Below are positions 41,201-44,418 of a stretch of DNA of 64,000 nucleotides, one piece after another. The stretch covers positions 2,616,505 through 2,680,504 of the forward strand of contig NC_031501.1 of NCBI RefSeq assembly GCF_000237925.1, read 5' to 3'. Numbering within the stretch: position 1 is the first letter of the stretch; each line of letters starts with the position of its first letter. Position numbers and translations under genes: made by a program. This DNA comes from Schistosoma mansoni (Eukaryota; Platyhelminthes; Trematoda; Strigeidida; Schistosomatidae). The notes below the pieces were generated by a model that had not been told where the DNA came from, searched no databases, and was given only the letters and a program-made list of their open reading frames with translations.

Positions 41201-43488
41201 TTGAATTCACAGCTCGCATAATGACCGAAATTAAGGCTAGAAATTCTTTTTGTGAGAGCTTCTCCTTTAAGCCGTTGTACCGAGCAATAAATTGAGATCC
41301 TGTCGTTCGAAGTTGTGAGTTCTGGTGCCCTATCCATTTTCTTCAGTGAGTTGACTTAATGACTGTTTTTTATTTCATTAGCCAGATATTTCTTGTAGAG
41401 CTTCAATCAATCCGTTTCGAAATAAGTTGCACAACGCCGAAAACGCAGAAGTACTAGACGGTAATTCCGTTTCACAACGAGACTCCTTTGGAGTAAGCGT
41501 TGATGACCTAACCTTACTTATTTACTTACACCTGTCAATCCTCGTGAAGGAGGCCGCCAACTGGCATCCTCCACCTAACTTTGTCCTGGACAATCTTTTC
41601 AAGTTCTTTCCAGTTGGTATTCATTCTTTTCATGTTTGCTTCTAATTCAGGATTTAGCGTGTTCTTCGGTCTTACTCTTTTGTTTCTATCCTCAGAGTTC
41701 CAAGTCAGCGCTTGCCTCGTGATGCGGTTTGGTGATTTTCGCATATTTTGCCCTACTCACTTCTAACGTTCTTTCTTAATTTCCTCTTCAGTTGGAAGCT
41801 GGTTTGTTCGCTCCCTCTGTAGGTTGTTGCTAATGGTATCCAGTCAACTACTTTTCCACTAGGAATCAAATTAAGGGTCTTTGTTATTGTGAGCGAACGG
41901 CCAGGCCCTAGACAACTTAGCTGAAATCCGGTGATGTGCAGGTTCAACTCCAATCAATCCACAATACTGCTCAACCATCTTCCCACTTGTATTGTGTTCT
42001 AATGAGAAGCCATGCGCAATAGAGTCCGATAACGTCTAGAGTGAAACGGATATCTACATCATGGGATGTAAGATGGTCACATGATATCGCAAATTAGTTG
42101 AAGTTGAACACGTTCACTACTAGTTTTCAGATTAGTTACCCACAAACTAAAATTTCTCACGGGAGATCAAAGGTTCATGAATCAGTCTTTGGTAAGTGGG
42201 ATATGGGATGGGTCTCATACCAGAAAGAAACGATCGTCCAATGCTTCTAAATTTTCATTAGTGATTAAACATTGATCAATTCATGGTCTCAACTAAACTA
42301 AAACTGATTATTATAATACACTAAAACAAAGCTGATAATAATAATGTATTTATAAACTTTTAAAAGATTATTTTTAAAAGCCATCAAATGCCGTGGTACG
42401 GCCGAGAGTGGAGAGAATTAGCTCTTTTTCTCGAAATGCTCTCACATGGCCACGCGTATATATCCTCTGCCTAGGAAGTCCTACTCACTGCCTTCTCTCA
42501 ACAGGGGTGTTGTTTACAAAATGCAGAGGACAAAAAGAGAATGTCTGGCGTTCTAATCGAGTTGGTGGACATGGGAAGTCCACCTAGGGGAGTTGGAAAA
42601 CCCTCATTCCAAACCTATGGTGTACATGGGCTGACTCCAGTATCCTGAGGGAAGAAATGGCGTATGAACCAATTGTTGGTCATCGGCTACCAAGGGACTG
42701 CATCTCCTCACGATGATCCACTGCCTTGTGGATCAGACCTTTAGATCATAGGCTCTGGGTGTGGGCCCCTAAGAAAACCACCTGATTCAGTTTAGGCACC
42801 TAGGCAGTATCACAGCCCTCACACGAACCAAACGAGATTTGTGTGGTGCATATATATCTGGTTCCTTCTTTGTACCAATATTTATGTGTCTAAATAATAA
42901 TAATAATAATAATATTTATATATACTTGAAATCATGATTCAATTGAAGCTAGACCACCAGGGAGAACCTGGAAGCACCGGACGGCCGTTTCGTCCTACTT
43001 TGGGACTCCTCAGTGTCAGTGCGCATCCACGATCCCGCCTTGCGAGGTTCAAACTCAGAACCTACTAGTCTCACGCCAGAGCACTTGACCGGTAGACCAC
43101 TGAGTCAGCATCCAATAATAATAATAATAAAATTTTTAAAAATTAATTATCCTACCTTCATATATATCATTTAATTGATTCTCATTAAAATAGAATTGTT
43201 CCAATGCATTACAAATAGTCGTACAAATTTCATTATCTTTTAATTGTAATAAATATCCTATTCAATATTATATAATAATTTGATTTGATTAAACAAACCA
43301 AATTGATTTATAAACTCCATGGCAACAGTAAAATAATTCCTTTCATCGGAATTGAATTTTTTTAAAAATGATTTATTACATAATTGAATTAATTCAATCA
43401 AAATTTGATGATATATATCCGGTAAATAGAAAGCACGTTCAGCGCAAATTTTTAAAATATTTTGATAATAAACAAGTTCAGATATTTT
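7950..43488 (-). CDS. CFAP69: CFAP69 orthologue, 16 exons seen, 5' end missing
   Basis: This is a host gene for an armadillo-like axonemal protein; CFAP69 family members act in sperm and cilia motility. Exons read 43488-43299, 43257-43156, 41016-40937, 40881-40803, 40761-40583, 38168-37964, 36338-36217, 29766-29214, 28461-28333, 25971-25688, 22455-22164, 18670-18097, 15650-15481, 12243-12046, 10532-10239 and 8105-7950. Every junction has GT-AG and a compatible phase. Together they give about 1200 residues against about 940 for the human protein; the excess is mostly low-complexity sequence in the exons at 29766 and 18670. Blocks matching human CFAP69 from memory include [49 protein letters not shown] and [11 protein letters not shown]. 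Two introns are 41 nt and one 55 nt; the larger ones hold most of the repeats listed below. About 85 N-terminal residues were not located. Identity is recognised by eye, not by a search. Confidence 0.88.
8232..9106. repeat. Inverted repeat pair, ~220-bp arms
   Basis: Arm 8232-8463 is the reverse complement of arm 8889-9106, with shared blocks such as TGTGGAAATATA and CCTGTAGAATAGA. The 420-bp spacer has no match that I recognise. It could be two inverted copies of one repeat or a non-autonomous DNA element. Confidence 0.6.
9130..9475 (+). mobile_element. LINE 3' end, reverse transcriptase C terminus
   Basis: Encodes [20 protein letters not shown] and later [20 protein letters not shown], a pattern typical of the C-terminal end of non-LTR retrotransposon polyproteins. 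It differs from the SR2/RTE copies elsewhere here, so it is a second LINE family, 5'-truncated. It lies in the last CFAP69 intron, antisense to the gene. Confidence 0.7.
9476..10199. other. Intron, nothing recognised
   Basis: Part of the CFAP69 intron between the last two exons. AT-rich; I see no repeat family of this window in it. Confidence 0.4.
10239..10532 (-). CDS. CFAP69: CFAP69 exon
   Basis: Reads [20 protein letters not shown], then [12 protein letters not shown], matching human SWEDFLARTSNAKTLKKAKR and IEASR. It must stop at the GTAAGT donor after KLNVT; reading through gives only a short tail to a stop at 10200. Confidence 0.88.
10952..11138 (-). repeat. SM-alpha-like SINE, minus member of a pair
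   Basis: Contains the tRNA-like head (B box GGTTCGAGTC in reverse), the hammerhead core CTGACGA and GAAAC. It is followed at once by a plus-strand copy, giving a palindromic pair. Confidence 0.75.
11139..11352 (+). repeat. SM-alpha-like SINE, plus member of a pair
   Basis: Starts within the element at GTGAACATCAAC, has the hammerhead region, then runs on through a tail (GCAATACGCATAGTATG) into the 5' segment (GAGACTGACCAGTTGCAG) of the same family. The tail-to-head junction is what a tandem repeat of the unit would give. Confidence 0.75.
11842..11915 (+). repeat. SINE-B 3' end fragment
   Basis: CCAATGCTTCCATGTTTTCC followed by GTCTAGCTTCAATTGACTC and the CTTTCAACTATGAAAAT end. No hammerhead core. 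Confidence 0.65.
12046..12243 (-). CDS. CFAP69: CFAP69 exon
   Basis: Reads [40 protein letters not shown] and ends EEQKYYSS. Human has IGEIWNEIYEEIKLEKLRPV and TTDKKALEAI. It is 66 codons exactly, with a GTAAGT donor; the helices are probably coiled-coil-like. Confidence 0.87.
12470..12990 (+). repeat. ~500-bp repeat, full-length copy
   Basis: Runs from AAATGCCCTGGTACGG to a (TAAA)n tail. The copies at 42387 and 235 begin at the same point, so this is the true 5' end. No protein is encoded. The A-rich tail suggests target-primed reverse transcription, like a SINE or LINE 3' piece. Confidence 0.75.
12991..13315. other. Intron, nothing recognised
   Basis: CFAP69 intron sequence with no family that I can name. 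Confidence 0.4.
13316..13725 (+). mobile_element. LTR family A with primer-site remnant
   Basis: LTR fossil of 410 bp from TGTTGGGG to CATAACA. It is followed by TTGGCGACGGGGATGGG, which looks like a primer-binding site and the first bases of an interior. The rest of the element is absent. Confidence 0.72.
13876..14144 (+). mobile_element. Solo LTR, family C (decayed)
   Basis: Carries TGTTGACAGATATAAGTAG near the start and CAACCTGAGTTCTTGTTCACC near the end, as in the family-C LTR at 39167. Many substitutions. Confidence 0.55.
14723..14960 (+). mobile_element. Solo LTR, family C (3' truncated)
   Basis: Matches 39167-39446 from its start through the TACTGTATGGTTCACAG block, then diverges. 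Fossil. Confidence 0.6.
15095..15200 (-). repeat. SM-alpha-like fragment, minus
   Basis: Decayed hammerhead half: GTGGAATCCATGACTCGGG ... TCAGTTGGATGTACCTGCAT. A plus-strand fragment follows at 15285. Confidence 0.6.
15285..15445 (+). repeat. SM-alpha-like fragment, plus
   Basis: Has a decayed tRNA-like head (TTGATTCGAGTCCCAGTG) and AGCTGATGAGTCCC. Together with 15095-15200 it forms an inverted pair with about 85 bases between. It ends 35 bases before the CFAP69 exon end at 15481. Confidence 0.55.
15481..15650 (-). CDS. CFAP69: CFAP69 exon
   Basis: Reads [20 protein letters not shown], then [13 protein letters not shown] and [10 protein letters not shown], aligning with human VMDVSENIRAKIYAILGKLD and IHRYFDFK. 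Acceptor CTTAG in phase 1, donor GTAAGG in phase 0. Confidence 0.82.
15748..16262 (-). mobile_element. RTE/SR2-type LINE, 3' end
   Basis: Minus-strand translation includes [20 protein letters not shown] and [12 protein letters not shown], the C-terminal end of the SR2-type RTE polyprotein, next to an (ACTT)n tail at 15750. It is heavily 5'-truncated. It lies in a CFAP69 intron, in the same orientation as the gene. Confidence 0.85.
16533..16745 (-). repeat. SINE-B, full unit
   Basis: Minus orientation with the complete order: 3' end (CAGAAGGGGTTTTGTGG), hammerhead, and tRNA-like head ending GAGCCGGCATCCAACGG. The hammerhead core is intact: CTGAGGA, stem II GTCC/GGAC, GAAA, CGGCCG. Confidence 0.85.
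16605..16665 (-). ncRNA. Hammerhead ribozyme in SINE-B
   Basis: Read on the minus strand: CTGAGGA, stem II GTCC/GGAC with loop CACAATA, GAAA, stem III CGG/CCG without a loop, then GTT as the cleavage triplet, and CAGTGC pairing with GCACTA in stem I (one mismatch). This matches the type I layout of SM-alpha. Activity is inferred. Confidence 0.7.
16746..16975. repeat. Two SINE-B fragments, inverted
   Basis: 16746-16830 is a second minus fragment (hammerhead half). 16830-16975 is a plus fragment running to the 3' end AAAACCCTCCTTCTGATA. With the full unit at 16533 they form a palindromic cluster of three. Confidence 0.7.
17645..18058 (+). mobile_element. Solo LTR, family A, with target duplication
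   Basis: LTR fossil of 414 bp, TGTTGAGG to ATATCA, flanked by ACATT at 17640-17644 and 18059-18063. It lies 38 bases past the donor of the CFAP69 exon 18670-18097, in antisense orientation. Confidence 0.85.
18097..18670 (-). CDS. CFAP69: CFAP69 exon with acidic run
   Basis: Starts [20 protein letters not shown] and matches human NLILGIMVEFCDNPK; it ends with [20 protein letters not shown] like human AASLLIKLWRKEEKELG. In between is a long Asn/Ser/Thr-rich stretch and a run of Asp/Glu encoded by (ATC)n and (TTC)n on the plus strand. Donor GTAAGT; an LTR lies 38 bases beyond it. Confidence 0.86.
19025..19205 (+). repeat. Third tRNA-hammerhead family, decayed copy
   Basis: CTCAAGATTACAGGTACACC and AAGTCCCAAATAACATTAAACC match the copy at 56485 in order. 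The core is too mutated to fold. The left part has GGTGTACCTGTGAC in reverse, hinting at an inverted partner. Confidence 0.45.
19206..19484. other. Intron, nothing recognised
   Basis: CFAP69 intron sequence without a recognised family. Confidence 0.35.
19520..19640 (-). repeat. SINE-B fragment, decayed
   Basis: TAGTTGTTTCGTATGAGTG and GACTGTTCAGCAG keep the order of the minus hammerhead region; the core is broken. Confidence 0.4.
19745..20304 (+). mobile_element. Merlin DNA transposon, internally deleted
   Basis: 560 bp. Terminal inverted repeats of about 22 bp begin GGC and share GACTAAACTTTATGGAC (19745-19766 and 20283-20304, two mismatches). The 8-bp target duplication CTTTAACC is perfect (19737-19744 and 20305-20312), as expected for Merlin. 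Inside are two pieces of an ISXO2-like transposase: an N-terminal zinc-binding part ([20 protein letters not shown], near 19870-19940) and the C-terminal part ([30 protein letters not shown], 20005-20187). The catalytic middle is missing, so this copy is non-autonomous. Confidence 0.88.
20313..21450. other. Intron, nothing recognised
   Basis: CFAP69 intron. Possible very old SINE pieces near 20985 (GTGACGAGTG) but nothing that I would call. Confidence 0.35.
21455..21575 (+). mobile_element. RTE/SR2 3' fragment
   Basis: AGCAGACATGAAAAGGATGA and the following block match the C-terminal coding part of the SR2-type LINE. Short and decayed. Confidence 0.55.
21715..21905 (-). repeat. SM-alpha-like SINE, decayed
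   Basis: Minus orientation; a tRNA-like head (GTGATTCGAACTCAGTACC in reverse) and hammerhead region are both present but altered. It is nearly the full unit. Confidence 0.6.
22005..22120 (+). mobile_element. RTE/SR2 3' end fragment
   Basis: Ends in TATGCTCCTTCACGAGGGTTAAC, the terminus shared with other SR2-type ends here. It is 44 bases before the CFAP69 exon end at 22164. Confidence 0.65.
22164..22455 (-). CDS. CFAP69: CFAP69 exon
   Basis: Reads [19 protein letters not shown] and later [20 protein letters not shown], then [16 protein letters not shown]. Human has KEIFGTEGVDIVLHVMK and STLDSIWCCILGCYPSEDYF. The phase-2 start completes the arginine split with the exon at 25971. Confidence 0.92.
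22505..22855 (-). repeat. SINE-B, long form with 5' extension
   Basis: Minus orientation: hammerhead and tRNA-like head (CGCTTAACCTCTAGACTACC), then about 165 further bases up to CCAGTCACTAGTGAGTAT. The same extension follows the copy at 39638, so it belongs to the element rather than to chance flanks. Confidence 0.75.
22856..22976 (-). repeat. SINE-B 3' half
   Basis: TATCAGAAGGGGATTTTGTG at the end, then the MID block and the start of the hammerhead, cut at CGTTCTATTGTG. It abuts the long form at 22505. Confidence 0.65.
23191..23272. repeat. Microsatellite (TC)n(TA)n
   Basis: About 45 bases of TC repeat with a C run, then about 28 bases of TA. It sits directly before the LTR at 23278. Confidence 0.9.
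23278..23698 (+). mobile_element. LTR family B with primer-site remnant
   Basis: LTR fossil of 421 bp, TGTTTAAC to CATAACA, followed by TTGGCGACGGG, a primer-binding-site-like sequence shared with the family-A copy at 13316. No interior is left. Confidence 0.7.
23850..24085 (+). repeat. SINE-B, nearly full
   Basis: Plus orientation: tRNA-like head with B box GGTTCGGATCTC, hammerhead core CTGAGGAG and GACGAAAC, and the 3' end to TTTTCTGATA. A stretch of the 3' half is duplicated inside it. Confidence 0.75.
24088..24225 (+). repeat. SM-alpha-like fragment, decayed
   Basis: GACATCAACTC, CCAGCCGACGAGTCCC and ATTCCACCGTTTGCCACTAT keep the family order. It follows directly on a SINE-B copy. Confidence 0.5.
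24226..24887. other. Intron, nothing recognised
   Basis: CFAP69 intron without a family that I recognise. Confidence 0.35.
24888..25125. repeat. SINE-B inverted pair
   Basis: 24888-24946 is a minus 3' end (ATCAGAAGGGGTTTTTTGTG). At GAGTC it switches to a plus copy, 24946-25125, with head, hammerhead core and 3' end. Confidence 0.75.
25385..25500 (-). repeat. SINE-B fragment, decayed
   Basis: GAAGCATTGGACAGCTGAC and TCAGTGCGCACCTATGA recall the minus hammerhead half; weak. Confidence 0.35.
25688..25971 (-). CDS. CFAP69: CFAP69 exon
   Basis: Begins [20 protein letters not shown] after an AACAG acceptor and ends [20 protein letters not shown], matching human LEIQSDILLILSGLCENHIQ. The middle is charged and probably a loop. 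It ends in phase 2 inside an arginine codon before GTAGTT. Confidence 0.9.
26335..26975 (+). mobile_element. RTE/SR2 fragment with reverse transcriptase motifs
   Basis: Plus strand, in pieces: [17 protein letters not shown], then RQGCLLSPF, then [17 protein letters not shown] (the catalytic FxDD site with T for A) and [16 protein letters not shown]. Both ends are truncated and stops are present, so it is dead. Antisense to CFAP69. Confidence 0.82.
27085..27250 (-). repeat. SINE-B, decayed
   Basis: TTATGGGACTCTTCACCAATG and CCAACCGCTAGTCTACTGAG mark the hammerhead and the tRNA-like head. Confidence 0.5.
27251..27764. other. Intron, nothing recognised
   Basis: CFAP69 intron; a piece near 27610-27730 resembles 14515-14640 (ATATTACTAGTGTTCATTCA-like), so it is probably an unnamed repeat. 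Confidence 0.35.
27765..27850 (-). repeat. SINE-B 3' end
   Basis: TATCAGAAGGGGCTTTTGTT to GAAGCTAGACCGCCATGG; 3' end only. Confidence 0.65.
28030..28275 (+). repeat. SINE-B, full unit with part of 5' extension
   Basis: Starts in the extension (TGGATTGGTTGACG), then GATGCTGGCTCAGTGGTTTA (A box), B box GGGTTTGAATCTC, hammerhead with core CTGAGCA (mutated), GAAACGGCCGCC, and the 3' end ATGATTTCAACTATAAAA. It ends about 55 bases before a CFAP69 exon. Confidence 0.82.
28333..28461 (-). CDS. CFAP69: CFAP69 exon, GNSFHG motif
   Basis: Reads [15 protein letters not shown], then [20 protein letters not shown] and TNDERIIM. This is the most conserved block: human has FSHGNSFHGTGGRGNKFAQM followed by RYSLRLLRAVV. 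Acceptor ATAATAG, donor GTAATT; the end is accurate to one base. Confidence 0.92.
28530..28812 (+). repeat. SM-alpha-like SINE, full and intact
   Basis: Best copy. The 5' segment (GAGACTGACCAGTTGCAG) is followed by a tRNA-like head with A box TGGCCGAGTGG and B box GGGTTCGAGTCCC, then the hammerhead, then the 3' segment CCACTGCTAGCCAC. The head is an RNA polymerase III promoter type, not a functional tRNA. Confidence 0.9.
28727..28785 (+). ncRNA. Hammerhead ribozyme, SM-alpha type
   Basis: Core CTGACGA at 28741-28747; stem II GTCT/AGGAC; GAAA at 28762-28765; stem III CGC/GCG without a loop; cleavage expected after GTC at 28773. Stem I is ATCTAG with CTGGAT, one G-U pair. The fold matches the Schistosoma mansoni SM-alpha hammerhead. 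Such short-stem-III forms are known to work best as dimers. Confidence 0.88.
28880..29120. repeat. SINE-B inverted pair
   Basis: 28880-29052 is a minus copy with hammerhead and head. At CTAGGTTTTCCATGG it switches to a plus 3' half (29053-29120). It ends about 95 bases before a CFAP69 exon. Confidence 0.75.
28925..28990 (-). ncRNA. Hammerhead ribozyme in SINE-B
   Basis: Minus strand: CACTG, then CTGAGGA, stem II GTCC/GGAC, GAAA, CGGCCG, cleavage triplet GTT, CAATG. All invariant core bases are present; stem I has one mismatch. Confidence 0.68.
29214..29766 (-). CDS. CFAP69: CFAP69 exon with low-complexity insert
   Basis: Starts [20 protein letters not shown] and ends with [20 protein letters not shown] and [13 protein letters not shown], matching human EELQLHAIATLSSVAPLLIE and VLAFLEWC. 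Between them lie roughly 100 residues rich in Gln, Asn and Ser that human CFAP69 lacks. At 553 nt it is one of the two longest exons; it ends in phase 1. Confidence 0.86.
29770..30420. other. Intron, nothing recognised
   Basis: CFAP69 intron. A stretch near 30110-30240 is rich in AACCCT/CCTAA-like words but is not a clean telomere or satellite repeat. Confidence 0.35.
30425..30600 (-). repeat. SINE-B-like, decayed
   Basis: AACAGAACCTTCGGTCTCGTG and CTTCTGGACTGCTAAACCTC recall the tRNA-like head in reverse. Weak. Confidence 0.35.
30895..31010 (+). repeat. SINE-B-like, decayed
   Basis: GCTGACTCAGTTGTTAA and TCAAGTTTGATTCCTG resemble the A and B boxes, followed by GACTCCTGAAAAGTCCT. Confidence 0.35.
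31091..31372 (-). repeat. 3' LTR of the miniature element
   Basis: 282 bp, TG...CA ends on both strands. Contains a small palindrome ACTTATATGGATATAAGT. Confidence 0.85.
31373..31794 (-). other. GC-rich interior of the miniature element
   Basis: 422 bp, clearly GC-richer than anything around it. Open frames exist on both strands (Pro/Ser-rich on plus, Gly/Arg-rich on minus) but neither looks like a known protein; long frames are expected in GC-rich sequence because stop codons are AT-rich. Confidence 0.8.
31795..32076 (-). repeat. 5' LTR of the miniature element
   Basis: 282 bp partner of 31091-31372. Confidence 0.85.
32143..34262 (-). mobile_element. RTE/SR2-type LINE with internal deletion
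   Basis: Minus strand, from a probable 5' end near 34262 to an (ACTT) end at 32143. Endonuclease pieces include [20 protein letters not shown] and [20 protein letters not shown]. After a linker (about 33060-33260) it jumps to the reverse transcriptase C-terminal part with [19 protein letters not shown] and [17 protein letters not shown]. Most of the reverse transcriptase, including the upstream palm motifs, is gone. Several stops make it dead. It is the longest LINE copy in the window, about half of a full SR2. Confidence 0.88.
34263..34609. other. Intron, nothing recognised
   Basis: CFAP69 intron; AT-rich, no family seen. Confidence 0.35.
34610..34860. repeat. SM-alpha-like inverted pair
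   Basis: 34610-34770 is a minus copy with hammerhead and head. From GTACGCACATATGTCAAT it continues as a plus 5' segment (34775-34860). Confidence 0.7.
35080..35200 (-). repeat. SINE-B fragment
   Basis: CTGGAAGCACTGGATAGCCG and CACACGGAATTTGAACCCAT: hammerhead half and part of the head. Confidence 0.6.
35285..35475 (-). mobile_element. Penelope-like 5' fragment
   Basis: Minus strand matches 63590-63720 in order: a hammerhead-like block (CTCTGAAGAAG ... TTACGAAACGTCAG), then CTACTCATTATTAAC and CCAATGCTCAATTC. No coding part is left. Confidence 0.65.
35476..36141. other. Intron, nothing recognised
   Basis: CFAP69 intron. 35640-35830 is locally GC-richer and may be an unnamed repeat. Confidence 0.35.
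36217..36338 (-). CDS. CFAP69: CFAP69 exon
   Basis: Reads [40 protein letters not shown], then Y before GTGAGT. It matches human VKSQNLLVKGLKLSNSYEDF and ELKKLLFNVIVILCKDLPTV. The next exon lies 6.4 kb away, across the largest intron. Confidence 0.88.
36428..36665 (-). repeat. SINE-B, full unit
   Basis: Minus orientation: 3' end, hammerhead with CTGAGGA and GACGAAAC, B box GGATTCAAACCC in reverse, and the start of the 5' extension (GGTGTTAATGTCTAAC). It lies just upstream of the CFAP69 exon 36338-36217 in the gene's direction. Confidence 0.8.
37375..37555 (-). repeat. SINE-B, decayed
   Basis: CAGTGCGCATCCACAATCCC and CGCTTAACCTCCGGACCACT mark the hammerhead and the head. Confidence 0.6.
37590..37868. 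repeat. SM-alpha-like inverted pair
   Basis: 37590-37645 is a minus hammerhead end (GAAACGCGTTTCATC). It then turns into a nearly complete plus unit, 37645-37868, from CAAACAATACCAAGTG to CACCCATCTTCG. Confidence 0.75.
37964..38168 (-). CDS. CFAP69: CFAP69 exon
   Basis: Reads [34 protein letters not shown] and [11 protein letters not shown], matching human LECLLALKEVFKNL, RQLRNDILVITTIIAQ and DLILFATFNEV. Acceptor ACAATAG, donor GTAAGTTTG; it ends in phase 1. Confidence 0.88.
38275..38462 (+). repeat. SINE-B, nearly full
   Basis: GTAGTCTAGTGGTTAAGCGC (A box), B box GAGTTCGAATCTC, and a hammerhead whose stem II region is replaced by a G run (GTGGGGGGGTGAG) but keeps GACGAAACGGCCGTCC. 3' end present. 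Confidence 0.8.
38640..39160. other. Intron, nothing recognised
   Basis: CFAP69 intron without a recognised family. Confidence 0.35.
39167..39446 (+). mobile_element. Solo LTR, family C, with ATAC duplication
   Basis: LTR fossil of 280 bp, TGTGGTGTG to CACTACA, flanked by ATAC at 39163-39166 and 39447-39450. It is the same family and the same target word as the miniature element at 31091. Confidence 0.85.
39638..40022 (-). repeat. SINE-B, long form with 5' extension
   Basis: Minus orientation, complete from the 3' end (TTTTTGTGAAGATTTCAG) through hammerhead and head to the extension ending CCAGTCTCTAGTGAGCATAT. With 22505 it defines the extension. Confidence 0.8.
40023..40500. other. Intron, nothing recognised
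   Basis: CFAP69 intron, less AT-rich than usual (40060-40300); perhaps an unnamed repeat. Confidence 0.35.
40583..40761 (-). CDS. CFAP69: CFAP69 exon
   Basis: Reads [20 protein letters not shown] and then [20 protein letters not shown], matching human VNCTIMMKAQAASGICTHL and FRSSEILWNLLEKSS. It ends VGSE in phase 0 before a strong GTGAGTG donor. Armadillo-type helices are evident. Confidence 0.85.
40803..40881 (-). CDS. CFAP69: CFAP69 exon
   Basis: Reads [20 protein letters not shown] and KLTKHS. It follows a 55-nt intron and precedes a 41-nt intron. The leucine-rich helix fits the human LVEKLWVLKVLQHLSTSE position, and it ends in phase 1. Confidence 0.72.
40937..41016 (-). CDS. CFAP69: CFAP69 exon
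   Basis: Begins after TTTCAG in phase 1 and reads [20 protein letters not shown], then IIESLLK, before a GTAAGC donor. It corresponds to the human stretch around YKIQMAEVGGLAKTMVQSM. The exon is 80 nt and ends in phase 0. Confidence 0.72.
41125..41335 (-). repeat. tRNA-headed SINE, decayed
   Basis: CTTCGTCCTGGTGCAAAGC, CCTCAGCAATTTG and a reversed B-box-like GTCGTTCGAAG. Family assignment is uncertain. Confidence 0.35.
41430..41500 (-). repeat. SINE-B hammerhead fragment
   Basis: GCAGAAGTACTAGACGG and CGAGACTCCTTTGGAG only. Confidence 0.4.
41517..41850 (-). mobile_element. RTE/SR2 3' end
   Basis: Minus strand encodes [20 protein letters not shown] and [13 protein letters not shown] beside an (ACTT) end. 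5'-truncated. Confidence 0.82.
41870..42015 (-). repeat. SINE-B head and extension, decayed
   Basis: AACTTAGCTGAAATCCGGTG, CAACTCCAATCAATCCAC and CTAATGAGAAGCCAT follow the order of the head and extension. Confidence 0.4.
42205..42300 (+). repeat. SINE-B 3' half, decayed
   Basis: GAAACGATCGTCCAATGCTT then ATTCATGGTCTCAACTA. Confidence 0.5.
42387..42905 (+). repeat. ~500-bp repeat, full-length copy
   Basis: AAATGCCGTGGTACGGCCGA to TTTATGTGTCTAAATAA and a (TAA)n tail. It begins and ends at the same points as 12470-12990. Confidence 0.78.
42915..43115 (-). repeat. SINE-B, full unit
   Basis: Minus orientation; head with reversed B box GAGGTTCAAACTC, core CTGAGGA and GAAACGGCCGTCC intact. It ends about 40 bases before the CFAP69 exon end at 43156 and directly follows the ~500-bp repeat tail. 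Confidence 0.82.
43156..43257 (-). CDS. CFAP69: CFAP69 exon
   Basis: Reads [20 protein letters not shown] and continues to NDIYE. It is separated from the exon at 43488 by a 41-nt intron (43298-43258); joining in phase 1 restores the glycine codon and matches human LGDLMKIPSSELRIQICKC. The donor is GTAGG at 43155. Confidence 0.8.
43299..43488 (-). CDS. CFAP69: CFAP69 exon, N-terminal third
   Basis: First exon I can place. It opens after an AG at 43490-43489 in phase 0 and reads [20 protein letters not shown], then an armadillo-type helix ending NQFG, matching the human stretch around RDLAQIFKILNLCSG. It ends in phase 1 before a GT donor. The true first exon(s) with the start codon lie further upstream and were not found. 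Confidence 0.8.
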
Positions 43489-43564
43489 CTATATTATTTT
43501 ATTAATTTTTATTTAAGTAGTTTAGTTATGTGATGAAAGAAATTAGCAATAATCATTTAAAATT

Positions 43565-43880
43565 TTTATAGATCATGAATTAATTGAAGCTAGACCACCA
43601 AGGAAAACCTGGAAGCACTGGAAGGCCGTTTCATCCTATTGTGAAACTCCTCAGTAGTGCGCATGCACGATCTCGACTCTAGAGATTCGGACGGTTAGAT
43701 GCCGGCCCAGTAGTCAAGTGGTTAAGCGCTGGCGCGCGACACTGATTGGTCCTGGATCCCAATCTCGCGAGGACGGATCGAGGATGCGCATTGCTGAGGA
43801 GTCCCACAATAGGACGAAATGGCCATCTATTAAAATTATTATAATGTCCACAAAATCCCTTCTGATTATTAATATAATGA
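43565..43880. repeat. SINE-B inverted pair
   Basis: 43565-43690 is a minus 3' half plus hammerhead; at TTCGGACGGTTAGATGCC it switches to a plus unit with head (43690-43880). It lies upstream of the first CFAP69 exon found. Confidence 0.78.
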
Positions 43881-44418
43881 ATATCTAAACAACATAAATT
43901 ATTTATCATATAAAATAGGTAGAAATTTTACTTATGAAATAGGTTGAGTAAAATACCACCCTGATAAATATGGAATTTAAATAATGATTAAGTTATATAA
44001 GTAGAGATCTTTAAAAGAAGAACTAATCCGAAGTGTGTTTATCTTGGTTAAGAAACAGGACTGTATTAGTATGTGGGATCTTATAAATAGGTGACTGCTT
44101 GTATGTTGTTTGATAGGTAATATAAGTTTAAAGCCTGACGTTATGTAGTATAGGTGTTATAATTATATGTGAAGTTCTGTAATTATATTCCTAATTCCAT
44201 CTCATTTTACCTGCTACTCGGCCTGTATATCCTAATGACCCAGTTGGACTACATTGGATCAAAAGTTTGTTCTAATAAAGTTCAATGGTGCTATTCGATT
44301 CAGTTTGAGAGCAATCAGACTAAAATCAGTAGAATTAAAGCTCAGAGGATAGGCTCATTTTGTCGAACATGAAAGAGTTTGATGCGTTTAACGTATTTAA
44401 CTTAGATAGCTAGCTTTT

